Below are positions 1-13,335 of a DNA stretch of 64,000 bases, in pieces. Position numbers and translations under genes: made by a program. The stretch lies in contig JAKOON010000012.1 in the NCBI GenBank assembly GCA_022577435.1, positions 15,180,585-15,244,584 on the forward strand. Reading direction: 5' to 3'. The notes under the pieces were generated by a model, which saw only the letters and a list, made by a program, of their open reading frames with translations, had not been told where the DNA came from and ran no database searches. Source of the DNA: Embiotoca jacksoni (Eukaryota > Chordata > Actinopteri > Embiotocidae). Position 1 is the first letter of the stretch, and every line of letters begins with the position of its first letter.

Positions 1-319
1 AACCAGTGGCAGTGATGTATCCGGGAGATGTAGAGCTGATAGTCCTCTCTGCGGGTGTGCTTTGTTCTTTGTGGGACTAAACTGATGAAGCATTATGGGT
101 GAGATCACAAAGCTCGAATGCTCTACATGCAGATGACTCTTTCTCTTATTCTAAACCTTCTTAGCATGTTTTTTTGTAAACTGATGTGTCTATACTGATT
201 TGTGGAAAGCAAAGGGCCTAAAAAAAAATCCTATGTTAGTTTCCTAGATCCCCTTTTTTTTTTTTTTTTTTTTTTTTTTACTAATTATTGCACTTTGACT
301 TTTTTTTTTTTTTTATTGA
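1..319. other. Non-coding sequence with T-runs
   Basis: No gene is seen. The interval holds two long T homopolymers, at about 256-279 and 301-314, next to the mariner remnant that follows. Short reading frames across the T-runs encode only poly-Phe and are not credible. Confidence 0.6.
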
Positions 320-700
320 AATATGAGGTGCGATCAAAGTGTTCAGAGACTGGGCCTATGACAACCAAAAACGTATATGATTTAAATCTAGCCAACATCC
401 CCTTCAACGTAGTCTCCTTGTATCCCAAGGAGATGTGTCAAGCACCACCTGCAATTCGCGCCAGATCTCCTCAACAGTGCCTTAACAGCGACCCTTCAGC
501 TTGAACTTCATTTTGGGGAACAGAAATGTCGCAGTTAAGGAACTTAGACGTTTTGTCATGTTGGAAAACTCAAGTGCCATCACGTCACCGTTCAGATCAT
601 TTGTGCAGATTGTTTTCCCACAAACATCACCGCAGAGCATCACCTTGACAGTTGGACCCTGGGGGATGAACAACCACGTGAATGTAAAATAAAAAAAGTA
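320..700 (-). pseudogene. Decayed mariner-family transposase remnant
   Basis: Read on the minus strand, this stretch encodes the C-terminal part of a mariner (IS630/Tc1 superfamily) transposase, the DDE enzyme that cuts and pastes the element. Visible landmarks are a proline/glycine-containing stretch (FIPQGPTV), the block FLFPKMKFKLKGR at about 485-525, then after a frameshift VEEIWRELQVVLDT and finally GDYVEGD. These are typical of the last third of mariner transposases. The part that should lie between the first and second blocks, with the HDNA-type catalytic Asp and the PHPPYSPDLAP-type block, is absent, so an internal deletion is likely. Frameshifts and stops are present. The N-terminal DNA-binding half is also absent. 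It is a dead fossil. The family call is from motif recognition only. Confidence 0.7.
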
Positions 701-3700
701 TGTGTCTGTGATGATTCTCATTCATCCTGGTTATAGTCAATCTTAATGTTATCCAAAGTCAACTGGAAAGGCTTCTTCAGTTCATAGTCTACTGAAGAAT
801 GAGAGGTGACACATCAGCAGGAAATGTTGCCAAGAAAACCCATCTGGTTGATCCTCTGACCTCCTTCTTCAGTCTTAGACCGATATTCTGCTCTTCTTGA
901 AACACGTATGCCACTCAAAAAAAATCTCATCTGGCTCATTGTTTCATTGTAATAGCCTTTTGAGTTTGACATACAATTTGATGGATGCTGTTTATTAAAG
1001 TTTCTGGCCCACAGTGATATCACAAGTGTACATGTACCAGTGGCCATAAAAACACATAACACTTAAATGCTGATGTTAATCGAGGGATGTAACTCAAAAT
1101 ACTTACAGAAGTTATTGCTTCCCCCTGCTTCACTGCATAACTGTTAATGCACAGCAGGAACTTTTTGATCAATTGTCACTATTGATAGAAAGTTAAGTTA
1201 CCATTTCACAGACATTATCACAGGAGCTTTATTGAGTCTTTGCAAAAAGTCAGATGATATTACTCATCATATTACATTATCAACCCCAATTTCCATATCA
1301 ATAAGTCCAAAGAGGTTTGAATTCCTGCACTGGGAGAAATCCAGACCAACGGAAGCAGGAGAAACGGTGGTGGATGACTTCATGACATGCAGCTGGGATG
1401 ATTCTAAGTAAAACATGTAAAACAGGGCTTTTTCCATGCCAAAAACTGCAAACGTGTAAAAAAAAAGAGATAACAAATAGCAATGAAATCATTGAGGAAA
1501 CAATAGTTATTTAGAACTCATGATACAATGTGAGTAAATTACAATTGCTTTAATTTTTTTTAAGTCAAATATTCATCTAAAACAAAAATGAAAACCTTGA
1601 ACACTTTCTATCCACAACTTGGCACCAGTGGTGGAAAAAGCGTGGGCCTCTAAATACTGCAGTCCTTTCAGATGTTCATGCTTTTTGCTGGAGGCTTGTA
1701 AAGGTTTCAGACCCCTTCATTTTGCAGCTCTTTCATCACAGACCTGCAGGGTCAAATGTGACCCCAGACCTGACATTCTGCACTCTGAACCCTGAGGGCA
1801 GAGATCATTCCGGCCACTGACCACGTCAGAATCAAAGGGAAGCAGGGCTCTGGTTTAAGTGCAAGTGTGTTATAAATAATGGCCATCCAGTCAACAAGTC
1901 AATTTAAGGATGAAATGAAATGTGCAGAGGTGGCTTGTGTTTGCATGTGTGTGGGAAAATGTGTGTGTGTGTGCATTTCTGCATGAGGGAGCCGGTGTCT
2001 CACTCTGAAGGTGAAGGTGAGACGGAGAGAGAAGAATTTGACCCAAACTTCCTCTGAACCTGGGCTAGTAGGGGTCCGGTTCTGTCACATGTTTGCCTGT
2101 CTGCTCCGATAAGAAGAACGAGCGCAGAGAATGGTCCACAGAGTGGTCAGACAGCAGGATATTCTGATAATGTAATGGGTTAAAGGCCATATATCACGTG
2201 CCAACATCATCACAGGGTCTTATCTGGATCCTAAACAAGATGAGGGATCAGATTAACTACTTTTATCATGTCTGCAGCAACTGAACCAAACATCAGGAAA
2301 TCTCCAAATTAAAACAACATGGAGATAAAGGTGATTAAAATGTTAAAATAGAGGATAGGTAACATGTAGATTACAACAAGAAAGCTGATATGGACAATCA
2401 AAGCGGAGCGGCTAATCAGCAGAATTAGTTTGCTGCATTACAACAGGGTTTTCTGTCCTATTTTTCTATAACTATCTGCTTGTTAAAATTTATAAATTAG
2501 AGACGCCTTCCAAATTTGATTAGTGCGAGTATGCGTGCATGAATTCCTGGATTAATTTGCGCATCATCTCTTTTATTCCAAACAGATACAACCAAAAAGT
2601 AAATTGAGACAGCCACAGTGAACACTGCGATTTACAAAATATATCTATTGCACCACATGAAGATTACGTTTGCTGACAGGTAATACATACATCATTTCTA
2701 TGTCCTCTGAGTCCCCTTACATAATACATAGATATATGTAAAACAAGGCTTCGGCAAAACATCAGTAACTAATGTCATGCTTGTGTTTATTATTCGCTCT
2801 CTTGACTGGTGCACAGCTGAGTTCAAGCTTGTAAAGTGTGTGCACAGCGTGCTGAAGTCTTGTGATCTGCACAACAGGCCGTCCTCCACCTGTTCTCTCA
2901 TCTCTTATGCCACGGCGATTGTTTCATTCATTGTCTGGTTAACAGATTAAATTGGATTACACATTTTCAAAACAATCTGAAAGATCCAATAATCCAAATC
3001 CAAAGCATGATGTAAATAGTCCTTGCCAGGAGAGTTCCACGTCTTCCCTGTCGCAGGTCAATCTGTACGAGGTGAGAGAGAGAGACTGACCCTGTTGCGC
3101 ATGAATGGAGTGCAGCACAGTAATGTGTATGGAGCGGGGAGGGGCAGTAACTTTTGTGAGTAAGTACTCGAAGCTAAAGCACTCGATCAACATCAACGCC
3201 TGTGTTACATGTGTTTTTGTGACTACCTTTGTTACCATTTGCATCTTTTCATACATCATGGTTTTGGGCTTTTTTTTATATATAAAGTCCAGCTGTTAGA
3301 TCATTTTATCTTTATTGTATTGATCCTTACCTTCCGGTGCAGTGACCAGCAATATCCTACCAGTCTCCCTTTATGGCCTTCACCAACATAGAGGTCTCAC
3401 TTTGTGTCATTTAAAACCATATGACTGGAAAAAAAAAAAAAGTTATAGTTTACAAACTAATAAAAGGTTTACTGTTAACCTTTATATGTGTATACTGGAG
3501 ACTAATGGGATAATCATCACCCATTGCAATATTTAATTGATAACACATGAAAGCCTGTGTGGTCATGTATGTATGTCATCAAACACATGCAATCATCTTT
3601 TGGTCTGTACTCATAACTTACAAGGAATACCTGCTCTGTCATTTGTTGCATCTGTTACAGGAAACATAGCACACAAAGACCTGTTTCCTTTTAATAATTC

Positions 3701-6700
3701 CTGTCTCACTGTTGTTAGTCAAAAAATGTGGTCAGGCTTATTTATCAGAAAGTAACTCAGTTTCCACTGCAGTGTCCGGATGTGTTTCCCAGCCAGCTTC
3801 AGCTTGAGATACAACATTGAACCAAGGCCAGCAGTTGACGAATGAGCAATTTGGCTTTTGACGAGGAGAGTCAGATAGAGAACAATGTTAACTCATCTCA
3901 TTTTCTACAAAAGCTGGACTGTGATCTTACATGCGTACTTTGATTAGTGTGACGCAAGGCAGAACATATTTTCCGACCAACTCAACATTTGTGTGAAAAT
4001 GGGGATTACAAAGGATTATTACCATAGAATTACTGGAAGTTACCAACGTGCATGTCTTCTATGGTGTCAACTTCTGATGTTAAAGGTTTGACATCTCTTG
4101 GCAGTAAAACTACAGTCTTCAAGTCAACTTGGGTAAAAACACAACTAAAGGAAACACAGCGTTGATAATAGTTTTGACCTTACAATCTATATCACTCCAC
4201 AACTAGCTAACCAATAGCACCAGTGTTTCAGTCACAGTGAAAACACAGACAAAAATAGCCCATTAGTGACTTTCAGCCATCATTTAGCTCTCAGAAAAAA
4301 GCCACCGAATCCCCTGAGTGAAACCATTACTCTAATAATAGCAGCTCTTTGAAGCAGAGGAGAGGACAGCAGTGGCAGTAAAGAACGACCAACAGACTTC
4401 CTGCTTCACACAGGTCATTTAGACTAGTGCACTTATACTGTATCAGTGTGTGTTGGTCTGTGACTGTCAGAGTGGAAGTGAGTGTGTGTGAGTGAGAGTT
4501 CATCAATGAATCAATCAAGAAAGACTTAAATTATTTTAATTACAAACAAATACATCATTATAGGGGTATAAAGTGCCTATAGTTTTATTAAATCAATGTG
4601 TCTAAGACAAATGCAATTACGACACTTAAATACATATTTCTATGTATTTCTTTATAAATATTATTGCCATATATAATCTTCAAAGCATACAGTCACCATA
4701 CAGGCATGGGATTTAAGTTGGGGGTATCATGATCCTGGAAGAAATGGACAAGTAGTCCAATAAACAAAGCTAATCATTGTAAAAGAAGATAAATGAGTGT
4801 GCACACCAGCATTAAAGGGAAACTCCAACAATTCATTGCATTTCTATAAATGTGGAGGGCTTCTAAAAACACAACAAAAAAAGGTTAAAATTGAAGGGAC
4901 AGAGGCCTACATATCCTCACTTTTAGTCCCTAGCATGCTTCAACACTGCACACAACACTGGATCCCTTCCTGCCTCCTTAATTCCCACATCCTCTAACTC
5001 TGCTCCTACAGTGTGTAATGCAGGTTTCTTGTTAAAAATGTCGTCAGATGAAAGAATTCCTGATGACATCACTATGACATCATCAGGTGTGTTTTGTTAA
5101 GGGTTGAAAAGCTCCATACAGAGCCACAGACACTGTACAACTGTTTAAGTTACAATGACACATTTAATCTGGATTTATGGACATATGGAGCAATCCATCA
5201 ATCCGAATCTTTAATCTGATGTTATCTCGAAAACCCTGAGGATTATTACTCATTCTATCATTTTGGCCCATTCTCCGAGGTGTTTCACAAAATGTCAAAT
5301 CACCATTGCAATATAAGCCAAGCACTTGTTCTGTGTACATGGAATATGTGTCAGCCTTAAAAATTATAATTACTATAGGAACGGTAACAAGGCAGTAATC
5401 ATAAATCATATTGTCAAGTTGTGCTTTATGAATATGTAAACAAAAACGTTGCTCTCCTCAAAATCTGACCTGTACTTTGAATTACAGTCACAGAACGCCT
5501 AATTTAAACTCACAAAATATCATGTAAATAAACTCTAAATTAATGTTGTAAAAATATCCCCTGTGCCTTTAATCATTTTTTTCCTGAAATATTTGTGCAT
5601 GTGTCAGAAAACATCTCAGGAGCAAATGACTCAGATGCAACAGTGGTGTTGTATTTTACACTAATGACAACATGGCAACACTGGTGTGTTATTAGCAAAT
5701 CACAGCAACCTCTGCTTTTAGAAAACAGCTTAGATCAGACAGGTTAGATGATATTAACTACATGTCACCATCATCTCTGTGGTTGACAGCCATGATACTA
5801 TACTTTTATGTGATTATACATATAATTGAAGTCAATCTAATGTTATTTTTGTTTCTTTTCACCTTCTATGTGTTAATCACATAACAAATGGCTCTAATTT
5901 TACACTTTTAGCCCCTTTCAGACTGGGGCCTCCCTACTTTAATAGGAAGGCAGTTAAAATGTTTGAAAAAGTCACTTAAGAGCACTGTAATAAAAGTATC
6001 CTTTTAGATTAGGGGCTATAAATGAGGCCAGTCATGATACCTATTCCCTGAAAAGGGCATTCATTATATTATTTGTCGGTGGTGAAATTTGCATTCAGCA
6101 CAGACTCTGCTCCCAGTCACAAAGTACAGTATAAACTTGGCACACATGTGCACACTGTGAGTACTTTTTGGCTTGTAATATTATTGTCTCTGTGTTGCCA
6201 TGTTGCAAACATATGGAGCTGTTGGTAAAATACTGCTCATTGTCCTATGAGGGGGGATGATGATTGAATACATGTCAACTGTAATTCTCGCAGGTTGTGG
6301 CCCTGAGGTCTGTGACCTCAAATAACACCCAGCACAGGCTGAGACGTCAGACTGGGGAGGTCGGGGGCCGCTAGGGGAGAGGTGGCAAGATATGGAAACA
6401 GTATGTGAGGGGGAGAAAGACAGAAAAAGGAAAAATGGAGATTAGAGAGACAGAGAGAAGCGTATGGGGAGTTATCCAATAACACTTTAAAATTACTCTT
6501 CTAATTATGTTCAGTGGTCTGCTTTTAAAAATCACCCTGGTAACAATCCCATAACAAGATGGATGGGGTATCCCCGTCCAGACCCTCCTTCCCCTCTCTT
6601 TGCCTCTCAACACAAAGTCTCTGAGACTAACACAACTGAGTACACACACTCTCAGAGCAAATTAACACAAGCAACCATTCTGACTGCTGCAATCTCCTGC

Positions 6701-9479
6701 TCTCTCTCTGTCTATGAAGCTCAGTCAGTATGTATGGGTGTGTGTCCGACTATAGATTCAATTGGCAGACGATAGTGGCTCAGCAGGTCATCCTGGCATT
6801 AGTGGAAACTCTGAGGAAAGGAGGGAGGAGGAGGAAGATGCTTCCCTCTTGGGGATCAAAGGTTATTTCTATCCATTACCTCAACTGAACGTGCAGGAGG
6901 AAGAGATTAGAGTGTGTTTATGCGGATGTGTGTGAGGATTCACACCAGCGGGATCACTGAAGGATGTAGACAGTAGACACAAGTTAGTCTACTGTATGTG
7001 TGGACTGTAAACCAAATATATGCAGAGAAAAGCAAGCTTTGTTGTGGTATTTCTGGCCAGCATGAAACCTTGTACTTTCACAAATAGAAAGGAATGACAT
7101 TGAAAAAATAATAATAACAATTAAGTCAGCTTAGTTCAGTTATCGCTGGTGCATAATAATACTAGACTCAACAGAAGGCGCCTTTTAGTGAGTTAAGATG
7201 AACTTATAGTTGATGCAATAAGATACCAGCAATTCCCATGTAGTTATTATATGTGATAAGGCTTCAAAAACACTCTCCACAGTAACCATATGTGTGTTCT
7301 TTCATTCTCTGCGGTGGTGATTGTAGTGAGCACAAGGTTTGCAGCAGAGATTGCTTTGCTATATTTATGTGTTTCCAAAAAGGAGAAGATGAACTTGCTT
7401 CACATTTTCTACACTCTCAGCAGTCTCCACCGTTATTGGCAACTTGTAAGGGAAAACACAACAAGCCCTGGCTGAGAAATCACAACTCCCTCAGTCCTTA
7501 CAGGGTATCTCCTCCTGCAGCTCTGATGTTTTACTACATTTCTCAAAAGGCACACGTCAGCTACAGTGTCACTGTGAAATGGCTCCATTAGCAGCCCTCT
7601 AATCCCTTTACACACAACCAGAAATCCAATTTTAGAATTCAGTTTGTTGTGCAGTTCAAGTCAGGAGATTGGTGAGATTGCCCTCCCATGAAAAAACAAG
7701 ACAGGTAGCAAACTCATAGAGCCACTATGTCTGCACATAGAAGAGATCAGGGTGGGTAGATGAGTCACAACACACTACTTATTGGTTTTAAATTGACAGT
7801 CAGGGTTACTTTTAATAATGTTAGGTTGTGAACTTTATCGTCATTCGTGTACAACATGTGCACAGCAGATCAAAATGATGTGCCTCGAGCTACCAAAGTT
7901 CAATTTGCATCGATAAGAAGCTAACTGTAGCAACATTATTACTAATAAAACTAATAAAAAATAGGGTTTGGAAAAGAGCATGGCTTGTTTAAGATAAGTA
8001 ATTTTTTATTAGTAATTTTACATAAATTACTTAAAGTATGTTACATAAGTTAAATATGTCGTGTTCGTAATTCCATGTTGACTTTTGCTTACTTATAGAT
8101 TTAACACCAGTGTTCTAGAAAAACCTGTATTTGTTACATCAAACCGTTCTTTAGTGTGTACTTCATCATATGACTTTCTTTTTCACCCTGGTGAGGAGAG
8201 GCCAAACATGACACTGTCTCAGTATCCTTATTGGACTGATGGGTGTATTACACACCAAATCATACACCCATCAGATACTGGGCTGCATTTACACATGTAA
8301 ATTATTGTTTAGTAATGTTTCCAAAAGCATTAATAGTTTTCCCTGCACATAATTAAATTTCCTCTGTAAAATGTTTGAAAGTAATAATCTGGGTGTGAAA
8401 GGATCAACCTTTTCTTTAAGATCCCCGCTGTATTGTCAAGAAAACTATTAAATTTAAACTTGAAAGCAGCAACTTCTCTCTGGCAAAGATGTTCGTCTCT
8501 ATCTATTAAAAAGTAAAAACTGTCAAATTTATTGCATTCTAATGGGACACAGTCACTGCTTGACATCTGCCCTCCCTAAATGTTATTTCTTCCTGATGAC
8601 TGATTGCGTATTCGAGGAGGAGGGGAAAAAAAAGACGATTTTCTTCATTTCCCTAAATTTAAGAAAATCATAGTTTAACATACAGCCCTCCAGAGAGACG
8701 TAAGGGAACCATAGACAGAAGGCTTGTGACAAATTTAAGAGCAAAGACACATGGTACCAATTGGACCTTAACTCCATCGAGTGACATTCTTTATGTCAGG
8801 AAGGAGAGAGAAGGGGAGCCCAACATAGTAGCCTATGTGGATCTTTCTATAGAAGTGCGTCATACCCAGTTCAGACCATTTAGTGTGTCTGCGCTCTCTG
8901 TCTCTGACATAATCCCACCAGCCACAAAACAAAATGTCGACATTCAATCAGCGGCCCCTTTTTTGGTGGCTTTCTGATTGAGCTGTCTGGAAACTGCACT
9001 TCACGCCCTAAAACCACACCTTGAAACACCTCTGATTTGGGACTGTGGTTAAACAATACTGAACTCTGATTTATAGCACACACCCATTCAACTACACTCA
9101 ATCAAATCTTTCAGCTTCTTTAAAACCCACCCTTTAGACATTAAAAAAAAAAAATAGCTGATCCAGTTTACATATTGAGTGCACTTTTAAGACCAGGAAG
9201 TCATGATGACAGAACGCACAAGCTTGATTTAATGTTATATTCATAGAAAATAAGCCTACTGGGAAACTGTGTTTAAGCAACAAACCTACTGTATCTAATC
9301 TGGTGGAGAAACATTATGGAGAAATATGCTTTTGTTTACACTGTAAATAGATTGTTTTGCTATTTAAAAGAGCAGGAAACATTTGGTAAATGTGGGAATT
9401 TTAGATCAGAATTTAAAATCACACTCTTTGATCTTCCTACAAATACAGACTAGGGACACCGCCTGAACCAACCACAGAA
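701..9479. other. Gene-free upstream desert of has2
   Basis: No host gene, tRNA or other RNA gene is recognised here. Reading frames are short (under about 100 codons), without recognisable domains or plausible splice structure. Minor contents: a GT-rich patch near 1,950-1,975, an imperfect hairpin at 8,220-8,280, and a stretch at about 4,790-5,180 with paired 'gatgacatcac/atgacatcatca' motifs that resembles a dispersed teleost repeat but has no second copy in the window. Distal regulatory elements of has2 could lie here but cannot be identified by eye. Confidence 0.6.
8220..8280. repeat. Imperfect inverted repeat (hairpin)
   Basis: A 13-bp arm at 8,236-8,248 is the exact reverse complement of 8,262-8,274, with a 13-nt loop. 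A shorter outer pair (agtatc at 8,221-8,226 and gatact at 8,274-8,279) extends the symmetry. No function can be assigned. Confidence 0.7.
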
Positions 9480-9850
9480 GTTTCCATTTACATCCATGGT
9501 TGTCCAAATTTGGAAGATATCCCTCAAGGTGTACCTGAAATATCGCATTCAAAATATGGGATGGACATCAGTTCACTATGACTTTTACGTTTGAGTTTTG
9601 ACCACCATAATATAATCAGTATAACAATTTGTGCCAAATTTGAAGAAATTCCCTCAAACAAATTTGAAGAAATTCCCTCAAATTTCTTCAAATTTGAGGA
9701 AATTTGGTATCACGCTCAAAGAATGGGACCGATGTGAGGTCATAGTAACCTTGACCTTTGACCCCTAATATCTAAGGAGTTCATGCTGGAGTCAAAGTGA
9801 ATGTTTCTTTCAAATATGAAGAAATTCCTTCAAGTTGTTCACAATATCAG
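9480..9850. repeat. Dispersed teleost-type repeat with about three diverged units
   Basis: Three related blocks recur: a 'ccaaatttggaagatatccc' block near 9,504-9,530, a 'gtgccaaatttgaagaaatt' block near 9,631-9,657 and a 'caaatatgaagaaattcctt' block near 9,810-9,835. Between them are 'gaatggga' and 'cttgacctttgaccc' phrases. This text resembles an abundant interspersed repeat of percomorph fish. Its class is not clear to me. The second interval is longer than the first by about 50 bp because of a local inverted duplication (9,659-9,696). Confidence 0.6.
9659..9696. repeat. Perfect 16-bp inverted repeat
   Basis: The left arm 9,659-9,674 and right arm 9,681-9,696 are exact reverse complements around a 6-nt loop. 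They lie inside the dispersed repeat and duplicate its conserved 'aaatttgaagaaatt' core in inverted orientation. Confidence 0.8.
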
Positions 9851-10589
9851 AGTATCAAAGTATCAGATTTATATAGTGTTTCTATGTTGATTGATTCAAA
9901 TTCTGTATCACCAAAGCAGTGATTAGAGATGTTACTTGTGGTCTTTGGTTTAAAGAACTGCACTTCAAAGAGGCCACTGTAAGATGAGTCTAACAGTACA
10001 CACATCCACACACAATATTTAAGGCCAGAAAAGCAAGAGAAGACAATGTTTTCAACGCCATCACACACCTGCAACCTTTCATCTTACACTTGAAGGTAAA
10101 CTAGTGTAACAGTAACCACAGAGGAAAAGACAGCTGAAAGTGGTAGAGCAGTTTTAGTGTTACACAGTATGGGGTTCACAAACTTTCTGCTGCTTAAACA
10201 TCTGAGTGCATTTTCCATGATCTGAATTTACTGGAAAGCAGCACCTTTGGCACAACCTTTTGTGCTTGTACGCCAATGTCAATGGTGTCTTCTCTTTCCT
10301 GGTGTTTCTGTAGCGGTGTGAAGTGCTGCTAAAGCAATGGATGTCTGGTGTGTTCATCAGCAGAATGAGAGCCATCTTACTCATCCCTGGAAAAGCACTG
10401 TCTGGTGTCCCTGCTGCATCTGGGGGTTAAATGTTTTGTTCAAAGGACCACTGACAGCAGTTAAGATGTTAAGATCATCCCTCTTTGAACCCTACTTCAC
10501 TCCATATTTATCTATACCAATGCAGGGATTTAATTCAGCCCTTTAACGTTTGTGCTCATAACTTTTCTTCTGTTTATGTTTAAGCTGCA

Positions 10590-10631
<42 letters not shown>

Positions 10632-12024
10632 TGTGTGTCTGTGTGTGTTTTGGGGGGGGGGGGGGGGTGTTCAATCTCATGCTACAATACCGGACAAGGC
10701 AAAAAGTAAAACAAACTTTAGATTGACAGTGTGACATTTCTTTGTGAGCATATCGGCCCACAGCAAACTCTACCTCCCAGGATAATTGCTCAATGCGTTC
10801 CCCAAGGCCCTGCTGCTGTTTCCTGCCTGTAGAGTCTTACAGAAGTAGACATACAACACATAGAATGTATATACATATGGATGTTGTGTGGGTTTCTGTT
10901 GATGCAATGGACAGGCTGTCAATGAAACTGACAGCACAAATTTGTATTATATATAGTTACATATTGGCACAAACCGAAACATGTCATGTTCAGATGTTTC
11001 TATTTGTTCCCAACATGCTTGGCTGTTCCCTGAGTTGAATGTGTGGAAATATGCAGTACAAAAAGAAAACAATACTGAATTAATAAAATATTTCGATCAG
11101 TGATTATAAAAACTGTCTGCCAATCATTTGTCTGAGTACCTGGAGGATAATTTGGACAGGTGTGTTATGTGTGTGTGTTGTTTCATGAAAAAATAAAACC
11201 AAACACAACTGCTTCATTGAGGTGCTAATTTTTCCCCATGTTCCTTGTTGCATCTCTGTTCTATTCTGCGTTAACTCTTCACCCACTTCCAGGAGTCTGC
11301 ATGTAATTGTGTATTTCCTTGTTTAAATAAATACCAGAGTAAATGAGCTCACACAAAACAGGACTCATTTGGCCCCCGAACAATATATGGCCCCTGTGAC
11401 AATAATGTCGCTCACTGACTGGAACAGTCAGGGGTAGACCCACTGGAGGTTGGAAACTGTGTGTTTTCACTACACCATACATAAACAATGCAGGTCTACT
11501 GGGGGGTTCCCTATAGCAGGCCCCATTTATATTCATCACCTTGGCTTGTATGCGCTCACATCCAAAATATGAGGATTAAAAACAAGGATGCTCATCATGT
11601 GAGGTTGAAACATTCCAGTGTCAATGTAAAATATGACATCATTAAGAAACAAGTCTATGGTCATAAAATTGTCAAGACCAGTCAAGATTATTGTATTTTA
11701 TATTATTATATTTATTACTTTTCTATTTATTTAGGACATCTCAGCCTCTGATTTATTTTTAATGGCTCTCTTGTTAGTACTCCAACTTTATAGACGTGAA
11801 ACACTCAATTGCTGGAACACACTTTTAACATGATTTCAAAGTGAACAATTATGACATCACATCACAGGATAGGTCAACTGTAAACGTTCTCCTAAAACTG
11901 GGAAAGACTGGTTTCTGTACTTAAATACAGGACCAAACTGAAGTTAAAGACATTCACTCCTCTATTAGAAGCTGCTCTTACTAATACTTATAATACAACA
12001 ATAGTGTCTTTTGAACATTTTTTT
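9851..12024. other. Gene-free stretch
   Basis: No gene is recognised. The only distinctive item is the GT/poly-G tract listed separately. Short reading frames have no recognisable domains. Confidence 0.6.
10594..10667. repeat. (GT)n microsatellite with adjacent G16 run
   Basis: An uninterrupted GT tract at about 10,594-10,630 is followed by interrupted GT/CT units and then 16 consecutive G at about 10,652-10,667. Frames across it are low-complexity artefacts. Confidence 0.95.
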
Positions 12025-12255
12025 TAATTATGTGCACTTATATAGCACTTGATCACTTAAATGATCTCAAAGTACTTCACAGTGTTTCTCACACACACCA
12101 GCAGCGGCAGAGCTGCTATGCAAGACTGAGGGAACTTGAGTTTCGGTGTTTTGTCCAAGAACACTTCAGCATGGGGACATGAGCTACTGAGGATCAAACA
12201 GTCAACCTCGTGATTACTGGGCAACCCACTCTACCATCTTAACCACAGCTGCTGA
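12025..12255 (-). mobile_element. tRNA-derived SINE (V-SINE-like candidate)
   Basis: Read on the minus strand, the element starts with an A-box-like segment (gtggttaagatggtagagtg, about 12,225-12,248) and a degenerate B-box-like segment (gttgactgtttgatcc, 12,191-12,206), the internal promoter elements of RNA polymerase III. A body with 'gaagtgttcttggacaaa' follows, and the end is 'tatataagtgcacataatt' plus an A-tract. This architecture is that of a tRNA-derived SINE, and the wording resembles abundant teleost SINEs. The exact family is uncertain. It lies about 1 kb upstream of the predicted has2 promoter. Confidence 0.65.
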
Positions 12256-13089
12256 ATTGTGGCTGACTTGTCTTGTTATGATCTTGATCATAATTGGACT
12301 TCTTACATTAATAAAGCCTCTCAAACGTAAAGATGAGAGCGCTTATACAATTCAAGTATAGTTCAGAAATTTTGCCCAATTTAGTTTATCACAATTAGTG
12401 TGTTGGTGGATTGCCATATTTATATCTGTTCTGTGACAATCTCTCCTAATTTCTCTTGAACTACAACAGCCTTGTTTTCAGCTTCATTATGTTAACATCA
12501 TCCAGTTAACTTTAAAGGGAGACATATTTTCTGCCTATAAAATAACTTTTATCCATTCAGTTTATCTAATTTATGAAGAACTCTTTTGTATCCTAACTTC
12601 TGATTTTCAGATATTAGAGAAGTATTCATGATACTGATGGAGATCACTAACTGATTTATGGTCGTGGGAGTAACACGAGTCTTGATTTTGGTTGGATAAT
12701 CCCTTTAGATTTGGAGAGGAGCTACTGTACATTTCAGAGCTCAAGCTCTTGGTTAAACAGCACTGCCTGCTGGTCACATGTATAAACTGTGTCCTGGTGA
12801 ATCAATGAAATGACTGAAATTCCATAACATCCCAACTCGCACGTGCATGTGTGCATTACTTATACAGATGACTCTGGATTCTTACTCTGCCTCCAGTTGA
12901 TCTCTCCAGGTTCTCGAAAGATTTTTTTTTTTTTTTTTTTTTTTTTAAATGGTCACAGACATCATAGTGCCATGCTGCATTCACTATCTCAGTGTAAAGC
13001 TCAGCACTGGATTTTGTGCCAGTTTTCACACCATGTAGTTGCGATTAAAGACAAAACGTGAAGGGTTTGAATGGGGAAAAGGCAGTGGA
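12256..13089. other. Gene-free sequence upstream of has2 promoter
   Basis: No coding or RNA gene is seen. A T25 homopolymer lies at about 12,922-12,946. The last part leads into the pyrimidine-rich promoter candidate. Confidence 0.55.
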
Positions 13090-13335
13090 AGCGACTCTCT
13101 CTCTCTCTGCCGCTACTTCAGGAGTTTGAATGAGGTTGGAAGAGTGAGTCTTTCTCTCTCCCACCCTACCCCCTTCTCTCTCTCGCTCTCCCCCCTTCCC
13201 TTCTCCGTCGCTCCTCCTTACACCCCCAAAAACCTCCCCCCTCTTATTAAAACAACACGCCAATCTGCTGGAGCCCGGTAAAAGGGGTTTGGGAGCCGCA
13301 GCAGCCATAAAGGAGGCTCCACACACACACGCACA
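13090..13335 (+). promoter_or_regulatory. has2: Predicted has2 core promoter region
   Basis: The interval changes abruptly from AT-rich to pyrimidine-rich and GC-rich sequence. It holds CT/GAGA-type tracts (13,096-13,107 and 13,150-13,205), C-rich blocks, a CCAAT box at 13,260-13,264 and a TATA-like 'cataaagg' at about 13,306-13,313. From these a transcription start near 13,335-13,345 is inferred. An NF-Y/CCAAT and Sp1-type proximal promoter is established for mammalian HAS2. The match here is by position and motif only, and no transcript evidence is available. Confidence 0.5.
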
